Below, piece after piece: positions 53,701-61,687 of a stretch of DNA of 64,000 nucleotides. The stretch comes from Corynebacterium endometrii. Lineage in GTDB: Bacteria; Actinomycetota; Actinomycetes; Mycobacteriales; Mycobacteriaceae. How positions within the stretch are numbered: the stretch's first letter is position 1; every line of letters starts with the position of its first letter. Location: assembly GCF_004795735.1 (NCBI RefSeq), contig NZ_CP039247.1:2046001-2110000 (forward strand), given 5' to 3'. Under the pieces are notes generated by a model. That model saw only the letters and a list, made by a program, of their open reading frames with translations. It searched no databases and was not told the origin of the DNA. Both the position numbers and the translations under genes were made by a program.

Positions 53701-55187
53701 TCCCGCCCATGTGACGTTTCGTCATAGGCCGGCAGGCGGACGGTAAAGACTGAGCCCTCCCCCTCGGTGGACTCCACGGAGATCTCTCCCCCGTGGAGTT
53801 CAACCAAGGACTTGGCGATGGCCAGCCCCAGGCCGGAGCCGCCGGTATCACGCGTGCGTGACGCATCGGACCGGTAGAAGCGCTCAAAGACGTGGGAGGC
53901 CACCTCGGCGCTCATGCCCTTGCCGTCATCAGCCACCTCAACAACCACGCCATCCGCGCCCTCGAAGGCCTCATCGCGCAGCGTGATGCATACCTTGGCC
54001 TCGGGGCCGCCGTGGCGAAGCCCGTTGGAGACCAGGTTCAAAAACACCTGGTGAAGCCGGTCCGCATCGCCGTTTACCAATGGAATGCCCTTGGTCTTGG
54101 GGGTCACGTCGACCACGCGTTCAGGAAACGCCGCGCGCGCGGATGAAGCCACGGACATCGTAAGTTCAAGCAGGTCTACCTTGGTCATATCCAAGCGTGA
54201 GCCCTCGGCGCGGGTCAGGGCAAGCAGGTCTTCTACCAGCAGGGACATGCGCTTAGATTCGGCATCAACCTTGCCGAAAACAAAGCCCGCATCATCGGTG
54301 GCGCCGGAGCGATACAATTCCGTGTAACCCCGCAGGCTGGTCAGGGGCGTGCGCAGCTCATGGGAGGCGTCACCGACGAAGCGGCGCATCTGTTCCTCCT
54401 GGCTTTGCGCCTGCTCGATGGATTTCTGCAGGCGGGTGAGCATGATGTTCAGTGCGCTGGCCAGGCGCCCAACCTCGGTGTGCAGCGGCCACTCGGGCAC
54501 GCGGCGGTCATAGTCACCACCGGCGATAGCGGAAGCGGTCTGCTCCACCACGCGCAGCGGTCTCAAGGACAGCTTAATGAGCCAATAGCCCACCGCTGCG
54601 ATAACAGCCAGCACGACCGAGGAAATGATGATCTGCAGCATCACCAGGCCGCGCAGGGTAGCTTGATCATCATCCAGGCGCTTGGCGACCACGGTGACCA
54701 CGCCGTTATCCTCCACGGCAAGCACGCGCCATTGGGAATCCACGGGAGAGGTGGGGATGGAACCAATGGTGGACGGCGCGGCGCCGATGACTACGTTATC
54801 CACCGCCGGGGTGGCCTCATTGATGTTAAACCAGCGCAGCGAGCCATCCGGATAGTAGTTGAGCACCGCAAAGTCCGTGGGCGGGCGCTTGGTCACGTCC
54901 GCTTCGAAGAGATCACTGCTTTGCGCCCAACCGCCAAGGGCCTCATAGAGCTCCTTATCGACCCTGTTGTAGAACACGTCGCGCATCACCGTGGATACGG
55001 CCAGGGATGAGGCGCCCATCCCCAGGCCCGAGATGATGACCAATAAAATCATCAACCAGGTACGCAGCGGCATAGCCTTGGGCTTTGACCGAAACGTGCG
55101 GCGGCGGTGCGCGGGCACGCCGGGGCCGCCCGCTGCGGTAACGGCGGACGGCCCCGGCGATGGGTTGGAGGGCGATTCTTTAGTCAT
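53697..55187 (-). CDS. phoS: sensor histidine kinase PhoS
   Basis: The 496-aa kinase has a cytosolic Pro-rich N-terminus, membrane helices at about 42-64 and 181-205, an extracytoplasmic sensor domain between them, a HAMP domain (about 205-260), the phosphoacceptor H276 in VGDASHELRTPLTSL, and ATPase boxes with DGKGMSAEVASHVFERFYRS and GGSGLGLAIAKSLVE. Synteny (HIT-phoS-phoR-racemase-pqo) matches C. glutamicum phoS, the kinase of the phosphate starvation response. It follows phoR by 108 nt. Confidence 0.9.
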   Translation of the reverse strand: MTKESPSNPSPGPSAVTAAGGPGVPAHRRRTFRSKPKAMPLRTWLMILLVIISGLGMGASSLAVSTVMRDVFYNRVDKELYEALGGWAQSSDLFEADVTKRPPTDFAVLNYYPDGSLRWFNINEATPAVDNVVIGAAPSTIGSIPTSPVDSQWRVLAVEDNGVVTVVAKRLDDDQATLRGLVMLQIIISSVVLAVIAAVGYWLIKLSLRPLRVVEQTASAIAGGDYDRRVPEWPLHTEVGRLASALNIMLTRLQKSIEQAQSQEEQMRRFVGDASHELRTPLTSLRGYTELYRSGATDDAGFVFGKVDAESKRMSLLVEDLLALTRAEGSRLDMTKVDLLELTMSVASSARAAFPERVVDVTPKTKGIPLVNGDADRLHQVFLNLVSNGLRHGGPEAKVCITLRDEAFEGADGVVVEVADDGKGMSAEVASHVFERFYRSDASRTRDTGGSGLGLAIAKSLVELHGGEISVESTEGEGSVFTVRLPAYDETSHGRD

Positions 55188-55295
55188 AAGCTACGGAAGA
55201 GACCTTCCCCAATAGAGGACCCGCGGCGGGCAAGCGCCGGGCGGACAAGTGCTTCCAGTCTAGGCGCTTCAGCGCGGGAAGAAGACCCGCGGGGT

Positions 55296-56006
55296 CTAGG
55301 TGCGAGGCTTGCGCAGGACGTAGCCCACGCCGCGGACGGTGTGGATAAGAGGGGTGTCACCGGTGTCAATCTTGCGGCGCAGGTAGGAGATGTAAGACTC
55401 CACCACGTTGCCGTCACCGCCGAAATCGTAGTGCCAGACGTTATCCAGGATCTTGGACTTGGATAGCACCACTTCCTTGTTCTGCATCAGGTAGCGCAGC
55501 AGATTGAACTCCGTTGGGGAAAGGTCAATGATTTGGCCGGACTTGGTGACCTCGTGGGTGTCATCATTGAGCGTCAGATCGGCATAAGTGATGGTTGCAT
55601 CGCCGCGCTCCTGGTCAGCGGACTGACTGCGGCGCAGGATGACGCGCAGGCGGGTAATGACCTCCTCGAGGCTAAACGGCTTTGTCACGTAATCATCAGC
55701 GCCGATGGTCAAACCATGGATGCGCTGGTCCACGGAATCCTTGGCGGTCAGGTAGAGCACCGGCCCATCGAGCCCCTCGGCGCGCAGCTTGCCGAGCAGC
55801 TCGAAGCCATCCATTCCCGGCATCATGACGTCCAGGATGTAGGCGTCAGGGTTGACCTCACGCGCTACGCGCAGCGCTTCGGTGCCGGAGTTGGCGCTAT
55901 GAACCCTAAACCCCTGAAATTTCAGGGACACGGTGAGGAGTTCAACGATATTCGGCTCATCGTCTACCACGAGAACCTTTAACTGCTCGCTGTGCATCTC
56001 GTCCAT
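55296..56006 (-). CDS. phoR: response regulator PhoR (OmpR/PhoB family)
   Basis: The 236-aa protein has a receiver domain with VLVVDDEPN, the phosphorylated aspartate in YILDVMMPGMDGFE (D59 from this start) and YVTKPFSLEEV, then an OmpR-type winged helix (about 135-235) ending in HTVRGVGYVLRKP. In C. glutamicum PhoR activates pst, ugp and phosphatase genes under phosphate limitation. ATG 56006 is taken; GTG 56015/56018 are in frame and closer to AAGGAA. Three 11-bp repeats lie upstream. Confidence 0.9.
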   Translation of the reverse strand: MDEMHSEQLKVLVVDDEPNIVELLTVSLKFQGFRVHSANSGTEALRVAREVNPDAYILDVMMPGMDGFELLGKLRAEGLDGPVLYLTAKDSVDQRIHGLTIGADDYVTKPFSLEEVITRLRVILRRSQSADQERGDATITYADLTLNDDTHEVTKSGQIIDLSPTEFNLLRYLMQNKEVVLSKSKILDNVWHYDFGGDGNVVESYISYLRRKIDTGDTPLIHTVRGVGYVLRKPRT

Positions 56007-56034
56007 GTGGGACACCACTTCCTTGGTTCAACGG

Positions 56035-56071
56035 TTTTGCTCAATGGATCTCTTAAGGATCTCTAAAGATG
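56035..56071 (-). promoter_or_regulatory. tandem 11-bp repeats upstream of phoR
   Basis: On the minus strand CATCTTTAGAG, ATCCTTAAGAG and ATCCATTGAGC follow each other with no gap. PhoB/OmpR regulators bind such head-to-tail 11-bp repeats, so this is a candidate PhoR autoregulatory site. Confidence 0.5.
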
Positions 56072-56254
56072 TTGTCTCCATTTTGGCACTCGCATCATCG
56101 AGCATACTGAACGTTAACTGTATGATTCCTGTAAACCATCGGACGGGGATTCCGGCATCACCCGCGCGGCCGGCTAGCTCACCATCCTCAATCGTGCCCG
56201 TGCTAAAACTCCCGCCCTAGCCGCGCTTTCTCGAGGCGGTGCACCGGGTAAGGC

Positions 56255-57289
56255 TCACGCGTCCACCGGCCAGACCCGCTCACAATCGCCGTCCACTGCG
56301 ATGACCCGGGATGCCAGCGCCGGCACGAGGCACACGTGGTTGGGGATAATTTCCACGCGGCTGCCTAGGGCGGGAAGTTCCTCTTCCCACCTCACCGTCG
56401 CGTGATGTTCGGACAAAGCTACGATGCGGGCCGAGGGATGGCCCTTGATCCTGCCCATGCCATCAACCCAAGCGGGCTTGTCCGAACCAAGGTTCTTAGA
56501 GCCCGCATCCAGGATGAAGGTGCCCAGGTCCTCACGCTTGGATACCACCGTCGCCACCACGGTCAGGGCGATGTCCGCCTCCGTGCAGCGACCTAAGGCC
56601 AGCTGCTGGGCATCATAAAATGGGTAAACGCCCGGGCGGATCTCGTCGAGTTCCTCGCTCGATTCGAAGGCCGAGGGGGTGGACCCGCCAGAGATAACCA
56701 GCTCTTCAAATCCGGCATCCCCCAGGCAGGTGCGGGCGGCGGTGAGTGTGGCGAGCTCGTCCTTGGACGCGGAATGCGCCGCCACTGGGCCGTAGGAGTG
56801 GCCGGGGAATGTGAACACGCCCGCCACGCGCACCCCGCCAACCTGCGCCACGTGGGCAATGGCCGGCGCCCTTTCCGGCAGGGTTCCGGAGCGGTGATGG
56901 CCGGAATCCAGTTCAATCATCAGCTCAAGGCCCTCTACCCCGGCCCAACCGGCCGCGGCCTCGGTGGAATCAACCCCCACTCGCACCGAGCACCCCTGGT
57001 CAATGAGCGCCGCGATGCGTTCCTTGAGCTGGGCCGTGGGCCACAGCGGGAAGGCGATGAAGAGGTCCTTAAAACCGCCGGCGGCGAACACCTCGGCCTC
57101 GTCCATGGTGGCCACGGTCAGCCCGTGCGCCCCGGCGTCAAGCTGCATGGCGGCTATGGGCAGCAGCTTGTGTGTCTTTGCGTGCGGGCGCACGTGCAGG
57201 CCGCGTGCAGTGGCAAACTCCGCGAGCCGCAGCAGGTTGGCGCGCACGGTGGGCAGGTCGATACGCACGTACGGGGTTGGATATTCCAT
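56255..57289 (-). CDS. D-amino-acid dehydratase/aldolase-like PLP protein (DSD1/alanine racemase fold)
   Basis: The 344-aa protein has the alanine-racemase-type barrel with PLP lysine in VRPHAKTHKLLP (about residue 40) and a C-terminal metal-binding region with IPNHVCLVPALAS, where His and Cys would hold zinc as in D-serine dehydratase and D-threonine aldolase. It probably deaminates or cleaves a D-hydroxy amino acid in the cytoplasm; the substrate is not defined. The homologue has the same place between phoR and pqo in C. glutamicum as I recall. Confidence 0.82.
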   Translation of the reverse strand: MEYPTPYVRIDLPTVRANLLRLAEFATARGLHVRPHAKTHKLLPIAAMQLDAGAHGLTVATMDEAEVFAAGGFKDLFIAFPLWPTAQLKERIAALIDQGCSVRVGVDSTEAAAGWAGVEGLELMIELDSGHHRSGTLPERAPAIAHVAQVGGVRVAGVFTFPGHSYGPVAAHSASKDELATLTAARTCLGDAGFEELVISGGSTPSAFESSEELDEIRPGVYPFYDAQQLALGRCTEADIALTVVATVVSKREDLGTFILDAGSKNLGSDKPAWVDGMGRIKGHPSARIVALSEHHATVRWEEELPALGSRVEIIPNHVCLVPALASRVIAVDGDCERVWPVDA

Positions 57290-57334
57290 GGTGTTAAACG
57301 ATAGCCTGCCCGCCCCGCACTACGTGAGCGCCGC

Positions 57335-59071
57335 CTAGGGCTTCGGGATGTTGCGCAGGTTGGACGCCGCCAGGCCCAGCATCTGGCCCACGCCACCGCC
57401 GAAGACCGTGCGGGTTGCGGCCTTAGAGAATCCCAGCAGCTGCGCAAGCGTCAGGCTTGGCGGGATGGACAAGGCGTTTGGGTCGGTGACCACATCGACT
57501 AAAACCGGGCCATCGTGAGCCAGTGCTTTGCGCACCGTGCTGCGCACATCCTTGGGCTTTTCCACCCGGATGGATTTGATGCCGGCGGCTGCGGCCACCG
57601 CGGCGTAATCCACCTGGGCGTGGTCCGTCTCATGCTCCGGCATCCCCTCCACCAGCATCTCCAGCTTCACCATGCCCAGCGAGGAATTGTTGAACACGAA
57701 CATCTTCACCGGCAGATCGTGCTGCGCCACGGTGAGTAGCTCACCGAGCAGCATCGCGGTGCCGCCGTCGCCGGAAAACGTCACCACCTGGCGCGAGCGG
57801 TCAGCCGCCTGGGCGCCGATGGCCTGCGGGATGGCATTGGCCATGGTTCCGTGGCGGAAGGAGCCCAGCTGCTCGCGCTGCCCGTTCGGCGTGATATAAC
57901 GCGCTCCCCACACGTTGCACATGCCGGTATCGACGGTAAACACGGCATCCTGCGCCGCCTCTTCATCGATGATATTGGCCACGTACTCCGGGTGGATAGG
58001 CGTGTGCTTTTCCACCTTGCTGGTGTAGGCCTCCACCACATCGGTGAGCTTGTCATGGTGAAGTTTCAGCATCCTATCCAGGAAGCCGCGGTCCGTCTTT
58101 TCCTCCACATGGGGCAGGATATTGGCGATGGTGGCGCCCACGTCACCGACCACCGGATAGCTAATCTTTGTGCGTCGGCCGATGTTGCGTCCCTCAATAT
58201 CTATCTGCGCCACGTTCTTAGAGGGCAGGAAATCCGCGTACGGGAAGTCCGTGCCCACGAGGATCACCAACTCGGCCTCATCCATTGCGTCATGGGCCGC
58301 ACCGTATCCCAGCAGGCCGGACATGCCCACATCGAATGGGTTGTCATACTGGATGTACATCTTGCCGCCCAAGGCATGCCCCATGGGCGCCTTGATCTTC
58401 TCGGCCAGCGCCAGGACCTCCTCACGGGCGTAGCGGGCACCGGCGCCCACAAAAAGCGCCACGGTCTTTGCCTCATTAATGGCCTGGGTCAGCGCGGCCG
58501 CCTCGGCGGGATCCGGGAAGACGATGGGCCTGCCGCGGGAGATGACGGACTCCGCAAACTTTTCCCCCTCGGCCTCAAGGGTGAACATATCGCCGGAGAC
58601 CACCAGCACGGACACGCCGTTACCGGCCATCGTGGATTGGAGCGCGTGGTGCGCGACCACGGCCCCCTGCTCCGCGGAGTAAACCGTCTCACAATAGCCC
58701 GAACATTCCCTAAAATGCGCCTCCGGACGGGTCTCCTGGAAGAACTGGGAACCAATCTGGCGCGATGGAATATGGCTGGCGATGGCTAAGACCTTGCCAC
58801 CGTTGCGATGGGCATCATACAAGCCCTGGATAAGGTGCGTGTTTCCCGGTCCGCACGATGCGGCGCACACGGCAAGCTCGCCGGTGATTAGCGATTCGGC
58901 GCCGGCGGCGAAAGCGGCGGATTCCTCATTGTGAACGTGTACCCATTCGATCGACGAGGTACGCACCGCGTCCACGAATGGATTCAGCGAGTCACCCACC
59001 AACCCGTAGATGCGTTTAACGCCTTGGGCTTGAAGCATTGCCACTAATTGCTTTGCAAAATTATCCGCCAT
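57335..59071 (-). CDS. pqo: pyruvate:quinone oxidoreductase
   Basis: The 578-aa ThDP/FAD enzyme oxidises pyruvate to acetate and CO2 and passes electrons to menaquinone at the membrane. The catalytic glutamate is in WVHVHNEESAAFAAGAESL and the ThDP motif is TFSGDGGTAMLLGEL through VFNNSSLGMV. The C-terminal part, ending GQMLGLAASNLRNIPKP, would be the membrane-binding helix region. The ATG is preceded by AAGGAG. Acetate produced here could be re-used through the CoA-transferase at 14757. Confidence 0.93.
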   Translation of the reverse strand: MADNFAKQLVAMLQAQGVKRIYGLVGDSLNPFVDAVRTSSIEWVHVHNEESAAFAAGAESLITGELAVCAASCGPGNTHLIQGLYDAHRNGGKVLAIASHIPSRQIGSQFFQETRPEAHFRECSGYCETVYSAEQGAVVAHHALQSTMAGNGVSVLVVSGDMFTLEAEGEKFAESVISRGRPIVFPDPAEAAALTQAINEAKTVALFVGAGARYAREEVLALAEKIKAPMGHALGGKMYIQYDNPFDVGMSGLLGYGAAHDAMDEAELVILVGTDFPYADFLPSKNVAQIDIEGRNIGRRTKISYPVVGDVGATIANILPHVEEKTDRGFLDRMLKLHHDKLTDVVEAYTSKVEKHTPIHPEYVANIIDEEAAQDAVFTVDTGMCNVWGARYITPNGQREQLGSFRHGTMANAIPQAIGAQAADRSRQVVTFSGDGGTAMLLGELLTVAQHDLPVKMFVFNNSSLGMVKLEMLVEGMPEHETDHAQVDYAAVAAAAGIKSIRVEKPKDVRSTVRKALAHDGPVLVDVVTDPNALSIPPSLTLAQLLGFSKAATRTVFGGGVGQMLGLAASNLRNIPKP

Positions 59072-59269
59072 GAAATTTCTCCTTCACGCGGCTTCCGTGG
59101 TGGGCCATCAGCGTGGATTTCACGCCTGAGAAAAGGCCACCTACCCAGCCATACGGCCCCAGTGTGCCACTAAACCCGTGCGCACCGCGGGGCCACAGCT
59201 CAGGCCCTAATTCTGGGGCGTGGGGCGGGGATATTGGATAACAGGGGCGGGGATTGTCCCCCTACCGAA

Positions 59270-59291
59270 CGTTTAATACAGTTATTAACCG
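59270..59291. promoter_or_regulatory. inverted-repeat operator over the MFS/tetR promoter
   Basis: A 22-bp dyad with half-site CGnTTAATA at 59270-59278 and TATTAAnCG completing it at 59291 overlaps the candidate -10 (TAATAC 59274-59279 or TACAGT 59277-59282) and ends on the G of the GTG start. This is the arrangement of a TetR-family autoregulatory operator. Confidence 0.62.
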
Positions 59292-60820
59292 TGTCATCAT
59301 CATCTCCCACCGAGCGCCGCATTGAGGTCAACAACCTCACCGTGGCGCACAGCACCCACACCACGGCCAGGCAGCGCTGGACCTTTTTCCTGGTCATAGC
59401 GCTGGGCCTGTTCATGATTGCGCTGGATAATTCGATCCTTTACACCGCGCTGCCGGAACTCAACGCGCAATTAGGCACTACCCCTACACAGGCGCTGTGG
59501 ATCATCAACGCTTATCCCCTGGTGCTGGCGGGCCTGCTGCTTGGCACCGGCACACTGGGGGACCGCATCGGCCACCGCCTGATGTTTCTTAGCGGCCTCG
59601 CCGTCTTCGGCGCCGCCTCCCTTGCCGCGGCGTTTAGCCCCAGCGCGTGGCTGCTTGTCGCCGCCCGAGCCCTCCTGGGCGTTGGCGCCGCCGTGATGAT
59701 GCCCGCCACCTTGTCACTTATCCGCCTGACCTTTCCGGATGAACGCGAACGCAATACCGCCATTGGCATCTGGGGGTCCATCGCCGTGGTGGGCGCCGCC
59801 CTGGGCCCGGTCATTGGCGGCGCGCTGCTGATGACTTTCTGGTGGGGTTCAATCTTCCTTATCAATGTCCCGATCGTGGCCGTGGCCATCATCCTGACCG
59901 TTGCCCTGGCCCCACCCAACATCCCCAACCCGGCTAAAAGCTGGGACGGGCTTTCCTCCCTTTACGCCCTGGCCACCCTGTCCGGGCTAACCATGCTCAT
60001 CAAGGAGGCGGCCAATGCGCAGCGCTCCTTCATACTCCTGGGCGTTGCCGCGGCCTCCTTCCTCCTCGGCGGCGCGCTTTTCGCCGCTCGCCAAAAGCGC
60101 CTGGAAGACCCGCTGCTTACGTTCGATATATTCCGCTCGCGGATCTTTGCCGGCGGCGTCCTGGCCGCCGGTGGCGCCATGTTTGTCATGATTGGCGTTG
60201 AGCTTTTGACCACCCAGAAGCTGCAACTGGCGGACGGTTTTAGTCCGCTTATGGCCGGGCTGACGCTTGGCGCCATGGCGATTGCGGCCTTCCCCGCCTC
60301 CGCGTGGGGCGGGGCAAACCTGCACCGCGTGGGGTTCCTGCCCTTGATAGGCGGCGGCTTCGCGCTGGCCGCGGTTGCCGTTTGGACAACCGCTTGGGCA
60401 ACGAGCCGGGACATCTTTGGCCTCGCAGTGGCGAGCCTCATGGTGGGCGGCCTGGCCTCCGGATTCATCATGAGCGTGTCCTCCATCGCCATCATTGGCT
60501 CCGCCCCGCTCCACCGCACCGGCATGGCCGCGGGAGTCGAGGAAGTATCCTACGAGTTTGGTTCGCTGCTTTCCGTTGCCGTCACCGGCTCCCTCATCCC
60601 CGCGTTCTTTATTGCTAACCTTCCGGAGGATCTCCGCGGGCTGGGCATGAACGCGGTCTATGACCCCGCGGCCAATGCAGCCGGCGCGGGCGCGGCCTAC
60701 GAGGATGCGTACGTATCCGTGCTCTACGGCCTGTGCGCCGTGGCGGTGCTCTTGGCCCTTCTCACCACGTGGTGTTTCCGCGATAATCCTAAGTCAGGAG
60801 GCAACAGTGGCTCGCATTAG
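59291..60820 (+). CDS. MFS multidrug exporter, 14-helix (DHA2) family
   Basis: The 509-aa transporter has about fourteen membrane segments. DNSILYTALPELNAQLGTTP with TQALWIINAYPLVLAGLLLG is the DHA2 helix 1-2 signature, GDRIGHR is motif A, and IGIWGSIAVVGAALGPVIGG is motif C of drug:proton antiporters (QacA/EmrB type). The start is taken as GTG 59291, which has no ribosome site and lies at the predicted transcription start; the frame is open back to ATG 59234. It overlaps the tetR gene by 14 bp. Confidence 0.88.
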   Translation: MSSSSPTERRIEVNNLTVAHSTHTTARQRWTFFLVIALGLFMIALDNSILYTALPELNAQLGTTPTQALWIINAYPLVLAGLLLGTGTLGDRIGHRLMFLSGLAVFGAASLAAAFSPSAWLLVAARALLGVGAAVMMPATLSLIRLTFPDERERNTAIGIWGSIAVVGAALGPVIGGALLMTFWWGSIFLINVPIVAVAIILTVALAPPNIPNPAKSWDGLSSLYALATLSGLTMLIKEAANAQRSFILLGVAAASFLLGGALFAARQKRLEDPLLTFDIFRSRIFAGGVLAAGGAMFVMIGVELLTTQKLQLADGFSPLMAGLTLGAMAIAAFPASAWGGANLHRVGFLPLIGGGFALAAVAVWTTAWATSRDIFGLAVASLMVGGLASGFIMSVSSIAIIGSAPLHRTGMAAGVEEVSYEFGSLLSVAVTGSLIPAFFIANLPEDLRGLGMNAVYDPAANAAGAGAAYEDAYVSVLYGLCAVAVLLALLTTWCFRDNPKSGGNSGSH

Positions 60821-61343
60821 CAAGAAACAAAAGGTCCTTGACGAGGCCTACAAGCTCATCGATTCCGAGGGCTTTGAGGCGGTTACCTATGACCGCCTCT
60901 CCGCCGTGACCGGCATGTCAAAATCCGGGCTTATCTATCACTTCCCGTCGCGCCACGCGATGTTAGTCGCCATCCACACCATGGCCGCCGAGCGCTGGGA
61001 ATCTGAAATCATCGACACCCTCCCTGAGGGCACCGATCTGGATTCGCTCACCGATAAGCAGCGCCGCAGGGCGGCCGTGAAATCGATGACCAAGACGGGC
61101 CCGCTGGCGGAGATGTCCCTGCAGATCCACGCGCGCACCCACCCGGATTTCTCCGCGCCGTGGCGCGCCGTGGAAGGCCGCTGGATGGTAGACCCCAGCG
61201 CGGACGCCAGCCTGGAGGAGTTAATGCTGACCATCGTGGCCTCCGGCCTGTGGTCCCATGACCACATCTTCCAACGCACGCTCTCAGACTCCAACCGCGC
61301 CAAGATCATCGAGGCCATACTGGCCCAGGAATCACAGGGCTAA
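60807..61343 (+). CDS. TetR-family transcriptional regulator
   Basis: The 178-aa regulator has an N-terminal TetR helix-turn-helix (about 8-55: AYKLIDSEGFEAVTYDRLSA then GMSKSGLIYHFPSRHAML) and a helical ligand domain. GTG 60807 is supported by AGGAGG 5 nt upstream and lies inside the end of the exporter gene, so the two are translationally coupled. It presumably represses the exporter through the dyad at 59270-59291; the inducer is unknown. Confidence 0.9.
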   Translation: MARISKKQKVLDEAYKLIDSEGFEAVTYDRLSAVTGMSKSGLIYHFPSRHAMLVAIHTMAAERWESEIIDTLPEGTDLDSLTDKQRRRAAVKSMTKTGPLAEMSLQIHARTHPDFSAPWRAVEGRWMVDPSADASLEELMLTIVASGLWSHDHIFQRTLSDSNRAKIIEAILAQESQG

Positions 61344-61394
61344 GCAGGTGGCGGCCAATCGGGGCGTGCGGGCCAGCAACCGCGGATATAACTA

Positions 61395-61431
61395 AGCCCC
61401 TTTGCCCGGGTATCCAGGCAAAGGGGTTCTT
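61395..61431. terminator. bidirectional terminator between tetR and tRNA-Thr
   Basis: AGCCCCTTTGCC and GGCAAAGGGGTT form a near-perfect 12-bp stem (the outer pair is a G-T wobble) with a 10-nt loop; TTCTTTTC follows on the plus strand. It serves tetR and, from the other side, tRNA-Thr. Confidence 0.85.
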
Positions 61432-61436
61432 TTCTG

Positions 61437-61509
61437 AGCTGGAGACGAGACTTGAACTCGCAACCTACGCATTACAAGTGCGTTGCGCTACCGATTGCGC
61501 CACTCCAGC
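61437..61509 (-). tRNA. tRNA-Thr (TGT)
   Basis: The minus-strand gene begins GCTGGAGTGGCGCAA, has anticodon loop CTTGTAA (TGT), T loop GTTCAAGTC and acceptor end CTCCAGC with discriminator T. Confidence 0.95.
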
Positions 61510-61687
61510 ACGCATTACCGCAAGTGGGTCCCGTACCTAAACGGGCCAGCAGCGATGCTCCGGTAAATGCTACCCGAATTCCTGACCGGTGTGGAACTTT
61601 TGGGCCTGGACTGCGTAAATGCGGCGGAATAAAAAGCCAACTAGAGTGCCCACTACAAGGTTTCACACTCGTTATAAGGACGCGATT

